Under the pieces are notes generated by a model, which did no database searches, had not been told where the DNA came from, and saw nothing but the letters and a program-made list of their open reading frames with translations. Positions 19,109 through 28,287 of a DNA stretch of 64,000 nucleotides are shown here, in pieces. The position numbers and the translations under genes are program-made. Origin of the DNA: Paenalicyclobacillus ferrooxydans (GTDB lineage: Bacteria > Bacillota > Bacilli > Alicyclobacillales > Alicyclobacillaceae); assembly GCF_001399675.1 (NCBI RefSeq), contig NZ_LJCO01000103.1:40028-104027 (forward strand). Reading direction: 5' to 3'. Positions within the stretch are counted from its first letter, which is position 1. The number at the start of each line of letters is the position of its first letter.

Positions 19109-20311
19109 ATGAGGGTTATTGTGCAGAAATTTGGCGGTACGTCCGTCGCGTCTCCGGAATTAAGAGCTGCTTGTGCGAGGCATGTGCAGGCAGCCCTTGA
19201 TGAGGAGTACGGCGTTGTTGTGGTCGTGTCCGCGATGGGGAGAAAAGGCGATCCATATGCTACGGACACGCTGATTTCGACCCTGGGGCCGGCTGACGCG
19301 GTGTCAAAGCGCGATCGCGATATTCTGATGTCCTGTGGTGAGGCGATATCCTCCGTCGTATTTGGGAGTTATCTGCGCAGCCTCGGAATCGACGTCAGTG
19401 TTCTGTCTGGACAGCAGGCAGGGATCGTTACGAATGATCAATTCGGTGAGGCTCGGATCCTTGAGATTCATCCACAGCGGATTCAAGAGGAACTGAATCA
19501 GGGACATGTGGTTATTGTCATGGGTTTTCAGGGGGCAACAAGTGAGGGAGACGTAACAACGCTGGGGCGGGGCGGAAGTGATACGACGGCAACCGCGCTC
19601 GGCGTGGCACTTGGTGCTGAATACGTCGATATCTTTACCGACGTTGATGGGATTATGACAGCAGACCCGCGTGTGGTCAGCGACGCACGACGCCTTGGGC
19701 AGATCACGTACCAAGAGATCTGTAACCTGGCATACCAAGGTGCAAAGGTGATTCATCCACGGGCAGTAGAAATTGCCATGCAGCGAAACTTGCCGATTCG
19801 AGTGCGCCATACGGAGTCGATGGACCCCGGGACACTTGTGACGAACGCGGGACAGACCTTTGAGGTCACCGGCGTGAATGATCGATTTGTGACTGGGATC
19901 GCGCATACTGCGCACGTCTCACAGTTGGTGTTGAACGGCCCAATGCCCGATGCGAGGGCCGTGTTTGGCAAGATGGCTGAGTACGGAATCAGTGTCGATT
20001 TTATTTCCGTGGCACCAGACCGAATTGCATACACCGTAAAGGATACGGATACGGATAAAGCAGTCATGCTGTTGCAGGAGGCAGGACTCAATCCTGAAGT
20101 CCATCGGGACTGCGCCAAGGTCTCTGTTGTTGGTGCGGGGATTGCAGGCGTCCCAGGCATCATGGCACGGATTGTTGACGCACTTGCAAGAGAAGAGATT
20201 GCGGTCCTGCAATCTGCGGACTCTCATACAACAATTTGGTGCTTAGTAGATGGGAATAAAATGCAAAAAGCCGTGCAAGCTCTTCATCATGCATTCGGGC
20301 TGGCTGAGTAG
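19109..20311 (+). CDS. dapG: Aspartokinase (DapG type)
   Basis: Phosphorylates aspartate, the first step of diaminopimelate/lysine synthesis. 400 residues from ATG 19109, behind AAGGAGAAGGAG. The kinase motif QKFGGTSV (about 5-12), TLGRGGSDTTATAL (about 150-163) and two C-terminal ACT domains (from about 265) are present. By synteny this is the diaminopimelate-sensitive isozyme rather than LysC; effector specificity cannot be read from sequence here. No lysine riboswitch is seen upstream. Confidence 0.93.
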   Translation: MRVIVQKFGGTSVASPELRAACARHVQAALDEEYGVVVVVSAMGRKGDPYATDTLISTLGPADAVSKRDRDILMSCGEAISSVVFGSYLRSLGIDVSVLSGQQAGIVTNDQFGEARILEIHPQRIQEELNQGHVVIVMGFQGATSEGDVTTLGRGGSDTTATALGVALGAEYVDIFTDVDGIMTADPRVVSDARRLGQITYQEICNLAYQGAKVIHPRAVEIAMQRNLPIRVRHTESMDPGTLVTNAGQTFEVTGVNDRFVTGIAHTAHVSQLVLNGPMPDARAVFGKMAEYGISVDFISVAPDRIAYTVKDTDTDKAVMLLQEAGLNPEVHRDCAKVSVVGAGIAGVPGIMARIVDALAREEIAVLQSADSHTTIWCLVDGNKMQKAVQALHHAFGLAE

Positions 20312-20370
20312 ATGACCAGGCTGTCGACGTACTTTTGATGAATAAACGTCGACTGAAGAGGTGAAGGAAC

Positions 20371-21258
20371 GTGGATTTTGGAAGATTGATTACGGCGATG
20401 GCAACACCGTTTGATACGGCAGGAGCGATAGATGTTCCCGGGGTAAAGACCCTGGTGAAACATTTGCTAAGTACTGGAACAACGGCGGTCGTTGCGGCGG
20501 GGACAACCGGCGAGTCCCCAACGCTTTCGCATGAGGAAAAACTTGAACTGTTTGAACTGACACTGCGGGCAGCTGATGGGCAAATCCCGGTGATAGCGGG
20601 AACGGCAAGCAATGATACAAGAGCATCCATCGAACTGTCGAAGGAAGCAGAAAAGCTTGGCGTGCAGGGACTCTTGCTTGTTGCGCCGTATTACAATCGG
20701 CCGTCCCAGGACGGTCTGTACGCGCACTTCAAAGCCATTGCGGAATCCGTGAACATCCCCGTGATGCTGTATAACGTGCCAGGCAGAACCGGTGTCAACA
20801 TCGACGTCTCAACCATCTTGCGTTTAGCGGATATTCCAAACGTGACTGCCGTGAAAGAGGCCAGTGGAAGCATGAATCAGATTCTGCAACTGGCAGCGAA
20901 AAAACCGGATGACCTGTTACTTTACAGCGGGGACGACAAGCTGACCATTCCCATGATGTGTGTCGGAGCCTACGGCGTTGTTTCCGTTGCTGCACATGTG
21001 GTCGGAGAAGAAATGTCAAAGATGATTGAGGCGTTTGTCGCCGGTGACGTGAAAACAGCGGCTGTCTGGTCCGGCAGATTGCTGCCTGTCTTTGAGGCAC
21101 TTTTTGCAACGAGCAGCCCGGGGCCGCTCAAAGCTGCTTTAAAACAGATGGGACTTCCGGGGGGCTCGGTTCGTCTGCCGCTTGTAGATGCTCCGGAAGA
21201 GATTGGTGCTCTGATGGAACGACAATTGACGCGGCTTGGTAAGGTAAGCATCGGGTAA
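20371..21258 (+). CDS. dapA: 4-hydroxy-tetrahydrodipicolinate synthase
   Basis: Condenses pyruvate with aspartate semialdehyde. 295 residues from a GTG at 20371, with GAAGAGGTGAAGG upstream. The TIM-barrel aldolase motifs GTTGESPTL (about 46-54), the Tyr-containing VAPYYNRPSQDG and the Schiff-base Lys in VTAVKEASGSMNQ (about 162-174) are intact. Last gene of the dipicolinate/lysine operon; a terminator follows at 21313. Confidence 0.97.
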   Translation: MDFGRLITAMATPFDTAGAIDVPGVKTLVKHLLSTGTTAVVAAGTTGESPTLSHEEKLELFELTLRAADGQIPVIAGTASNDTRASIELSKEAEKLGVQGLLLVAPYYNRPSQDGLYAHFKAIAESVNIPVMLYNVPGRTGVNIDVSTILRLADIPNVTAVKEASGSMNQILQLAAKKPDDLLLYSGDDKLTIPMMCVGAYGVVSVAAHVVGEEMSKMIEAFVAGDVKTAAVWSGRLLPVFEALFATSSPGPLKAALKQMGLPGGSVRLPLVDAPEEIGALMERQLTRLGKVSIG

Positions 21259-21312
21259 CTGCAGTAATCGTAACGTCCTGGCTTTCCGAAATATATTGAC
21301 ACGGTTGATGAT

Positions 21313-21340
21313 ACACGCCCGTTTTGGGCGTGTTTTTGTT
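21313..21340 (+). terminator. Intrinsic terminator of the dpa-dap operon
   Basis: A perfect 8-bp stem, ACACGCCC with GGGCGTGT (21313-21320 and 21326-21333), GTTTT loop, then a T-rich tail. Confidence 0.88.
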
Positions 21341-21415
21341 TGTTTTCAACACCTCTTCACGTCCGCTCTTTTTGATTCAGTCGGGAAGGGAGGTAAATAT
21401 AACCTGATGCCATTG

Positions 21416-21444
21416 TTGTGCAGGGTCGCATTCGCGGATATAAT
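21416..21444 (+). promoter_or_regulatory. Sigma-A promoter upstream of RNase J
   Basis: TTGTGC (21416-21421), a 17-nt spacer and consensus TATAAT (21439-21444). It would produce a leader of about 210 nt before the RNase J start at 21662. Confidence 0.65.
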
Positions 21445-21529
21445 AGAACCACAGGTGACTGGTGCGGCTTTGAATATCAAAGGACGAACATCATCACTTC
21501 GAGTCGTGTGATGTCCAGACAGGGATTTT

Positions 21530-21631
21530 GTGCTCTTTGATGGAGTGCAATTCGGGCGGACCCTGGACGTAGTGCGCGATGCAGAGGAACAGATTGAAGT
21601 TTGTGTATGGAATTCCTATATGTGGAATTAG
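21530..21631 (+). other. Possible leader ORF in the rnjB 5' region
   Basis: A GTG-started 33-codon frame lies in the RNase J leader (encoding VLFDGVQFGRTLDVVRDAEE near its start) and stops 30 nt before rnjB. It has a plausible amino-acid mix, but only a weak AGGGAT ribosome site and no recognised homologue. It may be chance. The rest of 21340-21661 shows only the promoter and a GGAATTCC palindrome with a nearby TGGAATT repeat. Confidence 0.2.
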
Positions 21632-21661
21632 AAACACTATATGGATTGGTGGAGGTGCAAC

Positions 21662-23320
21662 GTGGCAAGAAAACGACAAAAACTGTCGATTATCCCGCTC
21701 GGAGGCGTTGGGGAAATCGGCAAGAATATGACGGTGTACAGGTATGGCGACGACATTATCGTCGTTGATGCGGGCCTGAAGTTTCCTGAGGAAGAGATGC
21801 TCGGGATTGACATTGTTATCCCGGATATCAGTTACCTTGTGGAGCATAAAGAGAAGATTCGCGGTATTTTCGTTACACACGGTCACGAGGACCATATTGG
21901 CGGACTGCCTTACGTCCTGAAACAGTTAAATGCGCCTGTGTACGGAACGGGCCTGACTTTGGGGCTGATAGAAAACAAACTGAAGGAACACGGATTGCTC
22001 GAGACCACAAAGATGTACAAACTGACGGCAGACTCCGTGGTTGAAGCAGGGGCTTTTCGCGTCTCATTCTTTTATTTGAACCACAGCATTCCTGACACTG
22101 GTGGATTTGCGATTGAGACACCAGAAGGCCTCGTCGTTCATACGGGTGACTTCAAGTTTGATCACACGCCTGTGGATGGGCGCCCAGCGGATGTACACAA
22201 GTTGGCTGCCTATGGATCTCAAGGTGTGCTTGCTTTGGTGGCAGACAGTACAAATGCAGAGCGAGAAGGGTTTACACCCTCTGAACGCGTCGTTGGGGGC
22301 AAGATCGACGAGATCGTGTCGAAAGCGCCTGGACGTGTGATTCTCGCGACATTCGCATCGAATATTCATCGCATGCAGCAGGTCGTGACGGCTGCGGAAA
22401 GGCACGACAGGAAGGTAGCCGTCGTCGGTCGCAGCATGGTGAACAACATTCAAATCGCCATTCAACTCGGCTGTTTGGAGGCACAGCCTTCAACGCTCAT
22501 TGATGCGGATGATGTCAACAAGTACCCGCCGGAAAAGGTTGTCATTCTTTCGACGGGCAGCCAAGGTGAACCGATGTCTGCACTGACCCGGATGGCTCGA
22601 GCCGCGCACCGGAAGATTGAAATTGTTCCAGGAGATACCGTGGTGCTCGCCAGTTCGCCGATTCCGGGGAATGAAAAGTACGTTGCTCGGACAATTGATC
22701 AACTCTTCAGAGCTGGCGCACACGTCATTTACAGGGGAGTTCACGTCTCCGGTCACGGCAGTCAGGAAGAACTGAAACTGATGTTAAACCTTACGCGGCC
22801 TAAGTATTTTGTTCCGGTGCACGGCGAATATCGGATGCAAAAGACCCACTCCGAGCTGGCCATGCAAGTTGGTGTCCCGGAAGAGGATATCTTTATCCTT
22901 GATCTTGGCGATGTCTTAGAGTTTGACAGCGGTCATGCCCAGATTGCAGGTCGTGTGACGGCCGGCAGTGTGATGATTGATGGTCTTGGCGTCGGTGATG
23001 TCGGAAATATTGTGCTTCGTGACCGTAAACTGCTGTCCCAAGACGGTATTCTGGTCGTGGTTGTGACCTTGTCAAAGGAAACAGGACGAGTTCTGTCAGG
23101 GCCGGATATTATTTCACGCGGTTTTGTATACGTACGCGAGTCTGAAGCGTTACTCGACGATGCGACAAAACTTGTGGAGAATACACTTACGCGATTGGTT
23201 GCCGACAACGTAAACGAGTGGTCTTCGCTGAAGACGGCAGTCCGGGAAGCTCTCGGCCGTTTCCTGTTCGAACAAACGCGGCGCCGGCCGATGATTTTGC
23301 CGATTATCATGGAAGCTTGA
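21662..23320 (+). CDS. rnjB: Ribonuclease J (metallo-beta-lactamase RNase)
   Basis: Endonuclease/5'-3' exoribonuclease for mRNA decay and rRNA maturation. The GTG at 21662 (552 residues) follows GGTGGAGGTG; the upstream in-frame start at 21641 lies in the ribosome site. The catalytic motif HGHEDHIGG (about residues 73-81), HTGDFKFD, and the beta-CASP block with STGSQGEPMSAL and GVHVSGHGSQEEL are present. The position after dapA is that of B. subtilis rnjB; whether it is functionally J1 or J2 cannot be decided from this window. Confidence 0.93.
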   Translation: MARKRQKLSIIPLGGVGEIGKNMTVYRYGDDIIVVDAGLKFPEEEMLGIDIVIPDISYLVEHKEKIRGIFVTHGHEDHIGGLPYVLKQLNAPVYGTGLTLGLIENKLKEHGLLETTKMYKLTADSVVEAGAFRVSFFYLNHSIPDTGGFAIETPEGLVVHTGDFKFDHTPVDGRPADVHKLAAYGSQGVLALVADSTNAEREGFTPSERVVGGKIDEIVSKAPGRVILATFASNIHRMQQVVTAAERHDRKVAVVGRSMVNNIQIAIQLGCLEAQPSTLIDADDVNKYPPEKVVILSTGSQGEPMSALTRMARAAHRKIEIVPGDTVVLASSPIPGNEKYVARTIDQLFRAGAHVIYRGVHVSGHGSQEELKLMLNLTRPKYFVPVHGEYRMQKTHSELAMQVGVPEEDIFILDLGDVLEFDSGHAQIAGRVTAGSVMIDGLGVGDVGNIVLRDRKLLSQDGILVVVVTLSKETGRVLSGPDIISRGFVYVRESEALLDDATKLVENTLTRLVADNVNEWSSLKTAVREALGRFLFEQTRRRPMILPIIMEA

Positions 23321-23348
23321 TTCCTTGGCTAGATCGGAATGAGAAAGA

Positions 23349-23381
23349 GGGTCACCCCACCGCCCGGGGTGGCCCTTTTTT
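23349..23381 (+). terminator. Intrinsic terminator after RNase J
   Basis: A 10-bp stem, GGGTCACCCC with GGGGTGGCCC (one G-U), and a 7-nt loop, followed by T6. Confidence 0.88.
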
Positions 23382-23441
23382 GCATGCTGGGCAATTACAG
23401 GCGACATACTAGATGGGTATTTACAGTGAGGAGTGAAGCAT

Positions 23442-24233
23442 GTGCCAGACAAAACACCACCACTTATGGAGCAGTTGGCAGGGATTAAGGCGGCACTCCA
23501 AAGAAGTGTCACTTCATCCGAGTATGCAGAGAACGAGCAGGGAGCCGAGGAAAACGTCGCTCAGAATATAGAGGCTTTGGGTACGACTGAGCCGCCGACG
23601 GCCCCGGATCCGAGGATTCATTGTTTATCCATCATCGGACAGGTGGAAGGGCATGTTGTTCTCCCGCCTCAGAACAAGACCACCAAATATGAGCATGTGA
23701 TTCCGCAACTGGTCGCCATCGAGCAGAACGATGACATCGAAGGCTTGTTACTGATTCTCAACACAGTTGGTGGAGACGTTGAGGCTGGGCTCGCAATTGC
23801 TGAAATGGTGGCAAGTCTGTCGAAACCGACGGTGTCACTGGTTCTCGGCGGGGGGCATTCCATCGGAGTTCCCATTGCGGTCAGCGCAGACTATTCGTTT
23901 ATTGCGGAAACCGCGTCCATGACCATTCACCCGATTCGACTGACCGGGATGGTGATTGGGGTGCCGCAGTCGTTTGAGTATCTGGAACGAATGCAGGAGC
24001 GGGTTACGCAGTTTGTAGTGCGTCATTCGAGAATTCAAGAATCGGTGTTCCGTGACCTGATGTTGAATACTGGGGAAATGGCCAGAGACATCGGAACGAC
24101 CGTGGTCGGTAAAGATGCCGTGAAATACGGACTCGTTGATGCGGTCGGCGGCCTTGGTGACGCTCTACGCAAGCTGAACAGCCTAATGGCCTCCAAGAGC
24201 GAGGTGTCTGAACAAAAGGGGATGGTACAATGA
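23442..24233 (+). CDS. tepA: TepA, ClpP-like serine protease of the translocation-enhancing family
   Basis: Crotonase/ClpP-fold peptidase; the B. subtilis TepA was linked to protein export and signal-peptide degradation. The start at GTG 23442 (263 residues) has GTGAGGAG about 8 nt upstream. A low-complexity N-terminal 55 residues precedes the ClpP core, which contains the nucleophile motif GGGHSIG and the His in [11 protein letters not shown]. It lies between rnjB and ylzJ as in B. subtilis. The 3' end overlaps ylzJ as ATGA. Confidence 0.9.
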   Translation: MPDKTPPLMEQLAGIKAALQRSVTSSEYAENEQGAEENVAQNIEALGTTEPPTAPDPRIHCLSIIGQVEGHVVLPPQNKTTKYEHVIPQLVAIEQNDDIEGLLLILNTVGGDVEAGLAIAEMVASLSKPTVSLVLGGGHSIGVPIAVSADYSFIAETASMTIHPIRLTGMVIGVPQSFEYLERMQERVTQFVVRHSRIQESVFRDLMLNTGEMARDIGTTVVGKDAVKYGLVDAVGGLGDALRKLNSLMASKSEVSEQKGMVQ

Positions 24234-24466
24234 GCCTGCTGTGGAGCATTGTTCCGACAGACAGTATCTTTGCAACAGAGATAAAAGACACATACCTGTT
24301 GCGCTCTGTTCCGGCTGCAGAGGCGACCATGATTTTGTCTGATGTCGGCGGTGGAATGGGGAAGATCGAAAGGTTGTTGAGTACAAACCCAAACGACTAT
24401 CTCCGCCCTGAATGGCAGCCTGGATGTCTGGTTCGGTTGGCGGATTTCAACTCTGATTCCGTTTGA
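24230..24466 (+). CDS. ylzJ: YlzJ-like family protein
   Basis: 78-residue protein of the YlzJ family, found between tepA and spoIIIE in Bacilli. It starts [14 protein letters not shown] and ends with the family-typical Pro/Trp segment [16 protein letters not shown]. No enzyme motif or membrane segment is visible and the function is unknown. The start overlaps the tepA stop by 4 bp, so it is probably translationally coupled. Confidence 0.85.
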   Translation: MSLLWSIVPTDSIFATEIKDTYLLRSVPAAEATMILSDVGGGMGKIERLLSTNPNDYLRPEWQPGCLVRLADFNSDSV

Positions 24467-24550
24467 AGGCAGGAATGTATCCTCTCCATCGCGAACTCTC
24501 TCAGGTACATGACGAGTGAGTTCGCTCGTGGGAGGTTTTTTGTTACTGAA

Positions 24551-27010
24551 ATGGCGAAAAAACATCGTAAGGAAAACATTCTTCAATTTGAACTGTCTGG
24601 TCTTGGACTTTTAACACTCAGTGCTCTCGCACTCGGAAGGTTGGGGTGGGTAGGGCGCTTTTTGGATGTTGCCGCAATCTACCTCGCAGGGTCGTGGAGT
24701 TTTCTCGTTCCGTTGTTCGTCGCGTACGGTGCGCTTTATATGATGGTGAAGCGATCCGTATTTCCTTGGGACAATCGGCACATGGGGATGCTTGTCATCC
24801 TCATCTCTTTGTTGACGCTGGTGGAATTCGACTTCTATCAATTTCTTGGGCAGTATTACCCGAATGAGCCAATCCCGCTCTTTCATGCATCACTCTTAGC
24901 GATGAACGACATGCGTAATCAGGTTCTCGCCGGTGCTCCGAGTGGGGGCACGCCGGGAAGAGTTGGCGGCGGGCTCATTGGATATGCATTCTTCATGCTG
25001 CTCAAGTCCTTGTTTGGGCTGTTTGGTTTACTGGTTGTGCTGTCTGTGCTCGCGCTTGTCGGCCTCTTACTTGTGTTTCAGATGTCCCTCGTGGCGGTGG
25101 TTCAGCGTGGCTCGCGCTGGGTTGAGCGCCAACTCGAGGCGCTCTGGCGGGGTTGCAAGCAGTACATTACACTCTTGTTTGGTCCTGAGCGTCCGCGAGA
25201 AAATCGGGGACGGGGCAAAAAGGACAAGGCAAACTCCGAACCGAAGCCGAAGCGCTCTCGCAAAAATGCGGAAGATGCCTTGATTGTGGATGCCGAATGG
25301 AGCCACGCCCATGCGGAAGAATTTGATGAGCCGAATACCGCGCCGGTTGTCCACGACTTTGCCGCACGACAACCTGCCCATGCCGAATCACGGCATGAAC
25401 CAGAGGTGGACGCGGGAAAACCAACGTTGTCGCAGGTTGGGAACCAACTGGTGATGCGCTATCCAGAACCGAAACACCGCGACAAGCCAATCGCACCGCC
25501 CCCGACGACAGAGAAGAAGAAACCGATGGAGGAATATTCCGTCGGCCCGCCGGTGCACGACGAAAACTATCAACTGCCTTCCATTGGGTTATTTCGTCCT
25601 GCGGATGCCCGCAAGTCCGGCGTCAACCTGCGAGACGTTCAGGAGAATGCTCGTAAGCTCGAGAAGACTCTTGAGAGTTTCGGCGTTCAGGCAAAAGTTC
25701 TGGAGATCAGTCGGGGTCCTACGGTGACCCGGTACGAAATTCAACCCGCGACGGGTGTCAAGGTTTCGAGGATTGTAAATTTGACCGATGACATCGCGCT
25801 CGCGCTTGCGGCCCGGGATATTCGCATTGAGGCTCCGGTGCCAGGCAAGCCAGTCGTCGGGATCGAAGTGCCAAACGACGAGATTGCCGTTGTCACACTT
25901 CGTGAAGTGCTGGAGGCAGCGGAATTTGTCAATGGGGGCAGTCGGTTGTCGATGGCGCTTGGGCGCGACATCTCTGGCCAAGCCATTGTCGGTAATCTGC
26001 AAAAGATGCCGCACCTCTTGGTTGCCGGAGCAACCGGGTCTGGCAAGAGTGTGTGCATTAACGGGATGATTGCCTCGATTCTGATGAAGGCGAAGCCGCA
26101 CGAAGTCAAACTGTTGATGATTGACCCGAAGATGGTTGAGCTTTCCGGTTACAATGGGATACCGCACTTGTTAGCTCCTGTTGTGACAGATCCGCGAAAA
26201 GCCGCGTTTGCGCTGAAGCGCGTGATTGAAGAGATGGAAAACCGCTATCAGTCTTTCGCAGAGCGCGGTGCCAGGGATATTGAGCGTTACAACGAGTTGA
26301 TTTCTCGCGAGGGGGCCGATCCGCTGCCTTACATCGTGGTGATTGTCGACGAGTTGGCTGACCTCATGATGGTGGCACCCGGTGAGGTCGAGGACGCGAT
26401 TTGTCGCATTGCACAGATGGCGCGTGCCGCGGGTATCCACCTCATCGTCGCCACTCAGAGGCCGTCTGTAGATGTCATTACAGGTGTGATTAAGGCGAAC
26501 ATTCCGAGCCGTATTGCTTTTTCAGTGTCGTCAATGGCCGACTCGCGGACTATTCTCGATGGCGGCGGCGCGGAAAAGCTGCTTGGCCGCGGGGACATGC
26601 TGTACCTTCCTGTAGGGGCCTCTAAGCCGGTGCGTGTGCAAGGGGCGTTCGTGTCTGAAGAGGAAATTGAGAAATTGGTCGACTATGTGAAGTCACAGCA
26701 AAACGTTGTTTACACGGTGGACCTCAACACAGGTGTGGAGGAGTCGAACTCGGGCCCGAGTTCGGATCTCGACGATCTGTTCCCTGATGCGGTCGATCTG
26801 GTTGTCGACGCAGGACAAGCTTCTGTATCGATGATACAGCGACGGTTCCGCGTAGGGTATTCCAGAGCTGCACGAATTGTCGACCAGATGGAACTTCAAG
26901 GTTTAGTTGGTCCGTTTGAAGGGAGCAAGCCGAGAGAGGTCACCGTCACAGCAGAAGAATGGGCAACTTTGCGCCACAGCTACATCCAGCATCGCAGCGC
27001 TGCAGAATGA
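24551..27010 (+). CDS. spoIIIE: DNA translocase FtsK/SpoIIIE
   Basis: Septum-anchored ATP-driven DNA pump that moves the chromosome into the forespore and clears septal DNA. About four hydrophobic segments in the first 170 residues are followed by a charged Lys/Glu/Pro-rich linker (about 210-340). The motor then shows Walker [16 protein letters not shown] (about 493-507) and Walker [14 protein letters not shown], and the gamma winged-helix DNA-reading domain lies at the C-terminus ([19 protein letters not shown]). 819 residues from ATG 24551; the nearest GGGAGG is 15 nt away, so ATG 24509 is an alternative. A possible leader stem (GCGAACTC with GAGTTCGC) lies at about 24490-24524. Confidence 0.94.
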   Translation: MAKKHRKENILQFELSGLGLLTLSALALGRLGWVGRFLDVAAIYLAGSWSFLVPLFVAYGALYMMVKRSVFPWDNRHMGMLVILISLLTLVEFDFYQFLGQYYPNEPIPLFHASLLAMNDMRNQVLAGAPSGGTPGRVGGGLIGYAFFMLLKSLFGLFGLLVVLSVLALVGLLLVFQMSLVAVVQRGSRWVERQLEALWRGCKQYITLLFGPERPRENRGRGKKDKANSEPKPKRSRKNAEDALIVDAEWSHAHAEEFDEPNTAPVVHDFAARQPAHAESRHEPEVDAGKPTLSQVGNQLVMRYPEPKHRDKPIAPPPTTEKKKPMEEYSVGPPVHDENYQLPSIGLFRPADARKSGVNLRDVQENARKLEKTLESFGVQAKVLEISRGPTVTRYEIQPATGVKVSRIVNLTDDIALALAARDIRIEAPVPGKPVVGIEVPNDEIAVVTLREVLEAAEFVNGGSRLSMALGRDISGQAIVGNLQKMPHLLVAGATGSGKSVCINGMIASILMKAKPHEVKLLMIDPKMVELSGYNGIPHLLAPVVTDPRKAAFALKRVIEEMENRYQSFAERGARDIERYNELISREGADPLPYIVVIVDELADLMMVAPGEVEDAICRIAQMARAAGIHLIVATQRPSVDVITGVIKANIPSRIAFSVSSMADSRTILDGGGAEKLLGRGDMLYLPVGASKPVRVQGAFVSEEEIEKLVDYVKSQQNVVYTVDLNTGVEESNSGPSSDLDDLFPDAVDLVVDAGQASVSMIQRRFRVGYSRAARIVDQMELQGLVGPFEGSKPREVTVTAEEWATLRHSYIQHRSAAE

Positions 27011-27017
27011 ACCTGCC

Positions 27018-27046
27018 TTGGCAATGATTTTACTGCTGGATACAAC
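27018..27046 (+). promoter_or_regulatory. Weak promoter candidate after spoIIIE
   Basis: TTGGCA (27018-27023), a 17-nt spacer and TACAAC (27041-27046). It could serve the unknown gene at 27168. Confidence 0.3.
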
Positions 27047-27167
27047 TTGCAGGTGACCGCAGGTCGATATCATTTCACCTGGATGAAGGCGACGCCGGAC
27101 AGGCAGGATATTCTCCCTGATCAGCTCATAATCTTAATGTGAGATGAGTTACAGGGAGATGAGCCGT

Positions 27168-27785
27168 GTGTCAAAACGTATAAAAGGGATTGCCAACGGA
27201 AGTCGACAGGTGCTGTCTGGTCTTGCGGTTGTTGCGGTGGTGTTCGGAGGCTTATGGTTTTCACAGCACCCACTGCCTTTTGCAGTCGGACAGGCTGCGA
27301 CTGCACAGTCAACGGTGGGAGGAGCTGGCCCCCAAAACTCGGCGTCAACGAGCTCTACGGGCAGTACAACTGGCGCATCGGATCCCTATGGGCAAAAACT
27401 CCAGGACATTCTGAACGGAGTGGCTGGGATGCAGGAGGTTGCACTTGAAAGCGGTACGACGGGAGAGACCGTAACCGCGACAATTCAAGTGAGTCCCGGG
27501 ACGACGCTTGCGAATGTGGAAGATGCACTGATTAAGCAGTATATGTCCGATGTATTCGACACCGATCCGTTAGTGCAAACGGCAAACGTGTATTTTATCA
27601 ATGATGGACAGTTCGTGGCTGGAGGGGGCCTTTCTCGAGCTGCTTATGATAAGTGGGCTGTCTCCACGTCGACGAGTGGTGGTGACGTACAGGCTTGGAT
27701 GGCAGGGTTGCCGACAAGCGGAGCGGCTGGAAGTGTGAGCGGGTGGTTTGAGACCGCCAGCCCTCTATCATCCACTGGGAATTGA
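27168..27785 (+). CDS. Hypothetical membrane-anchored extracellular protein
   Basis: I do not recognise this 205-residue protein. A Lys/Arg-rich start (MSKRIKG) is followed by one hydrophobic segment (about 16-32, LSGLAVVAVVFGGLWF), consistent with an N-terminal membrane anchor or signal. A Ser/Thr/Gly-rich linker (about 45-75) follows, then a small mixed domain (about 78-165) and another Ser/Gly-rich tail. The GTG at 27168 has AGGGAG 9 nt upstream; ATG 27144 or 27159 are alternatives. It lies between spoIIIE and a minus-strand unknown, a region that varies among Bacilli. Confidence 0.7.
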   Translation: MSKRIKGIANGSRQVLSGLAVVAVVFGGLWFSQHPLPFAVGQAATAQSTVGGAGPQNSASTSSTGSTTGASDPYGQKLQDILNGVAGMQEVALESGTTGETVTATIQVSPGTTLANVEDALIKQYMSDVFDTDPLVQTANVYFINDGQFVAGGGLSRAAYDKWAVSTSTSGGDVQAWMAGLPTSGAAGSVSGWFETASPLSSTGN

Positions 27786-27807
27786 CAGAGGGCACGATAT
27801 CTCTACT

Positions 27808-28149
27808 TTAGTAACGACGTGGCATGCCTATCATGTACGCTTGCGTGAACTGAATGTCTCGACGCCGAATCTCTTTCATCAGCGCTCGAACAATCGGCTC
27901 GTGTCCAGTGCGCATGAGCGTCTCAACAATAGTAGCAGAGGTGAACGGCTCCTCAAGGGCATCCGTCATCTCTGGGTTTTCTTGAAGTTGTGAAAGCCAT
28001 CGGTCATCATAGTGATCACCACGACGGTTCCGATAGGCTCTTTCATAGAGCTCTTTCACAGTGATTGGTAAGTCCAGGGTCTGGAGATAGAAGTTGAGTT
28101 GAACTAGGGCCTTTGCAACAGAAAGGTGTTCTCCTCCGAATCGCGGCAT
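27808..28149 (-). CDS. Hypothetical small helical protein, opposite strand
   Basis: 113-residue protein on the minus strand in an otherwise plus-strand neighbourhood. ATG at 28149 is preceded by GAGGTGG and a good sigma-A promoter, which supports it as a real gene. The sequence is charged and mostly helical in character (for example ITVKELYERAYRNRRGD) with no membrane segment, metal site or recognised domain. Plus-strand frames overlapping it look like shadows. Function unknown. Confidence 0.75.
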   Translation of the reverse strand: MPRFGGEHLSVAKALVQLNFYLQTLDLPITVKELYERAYRNRRGDHYDDRWLSQLQENPEMTDALEEPFTSATIVETLMRTGHEPIVRALMKEIRRRDIQFTQAYMIGMPRRY

Positions 28150-28171
28150 ATATTATCCACCTCTTAATGCC

Positions 28172-28200
28172 ATTATCTTTGAGGGTGTCTGGAAACGCAA
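28172..28200 (-). promoter_or_regulatory. Sigma-A promoter for the minus-strand unknown gene
   Basis: On the minus strand TTGCGT (28200-28195) and GATAAT (28177-28172) are 17 nt apart, about 25 nt before the ribosome site of the 27808-28149 gene. Confidence 0.6.
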
Positions 28201-28287
28201 GAGATTCTCAGAACAAAAAATGGTGATAAGAACTCGCGAAATTGACTCGGTCGTGTCAAAATATCTGCTATAAAGGAGTTTCAACTG

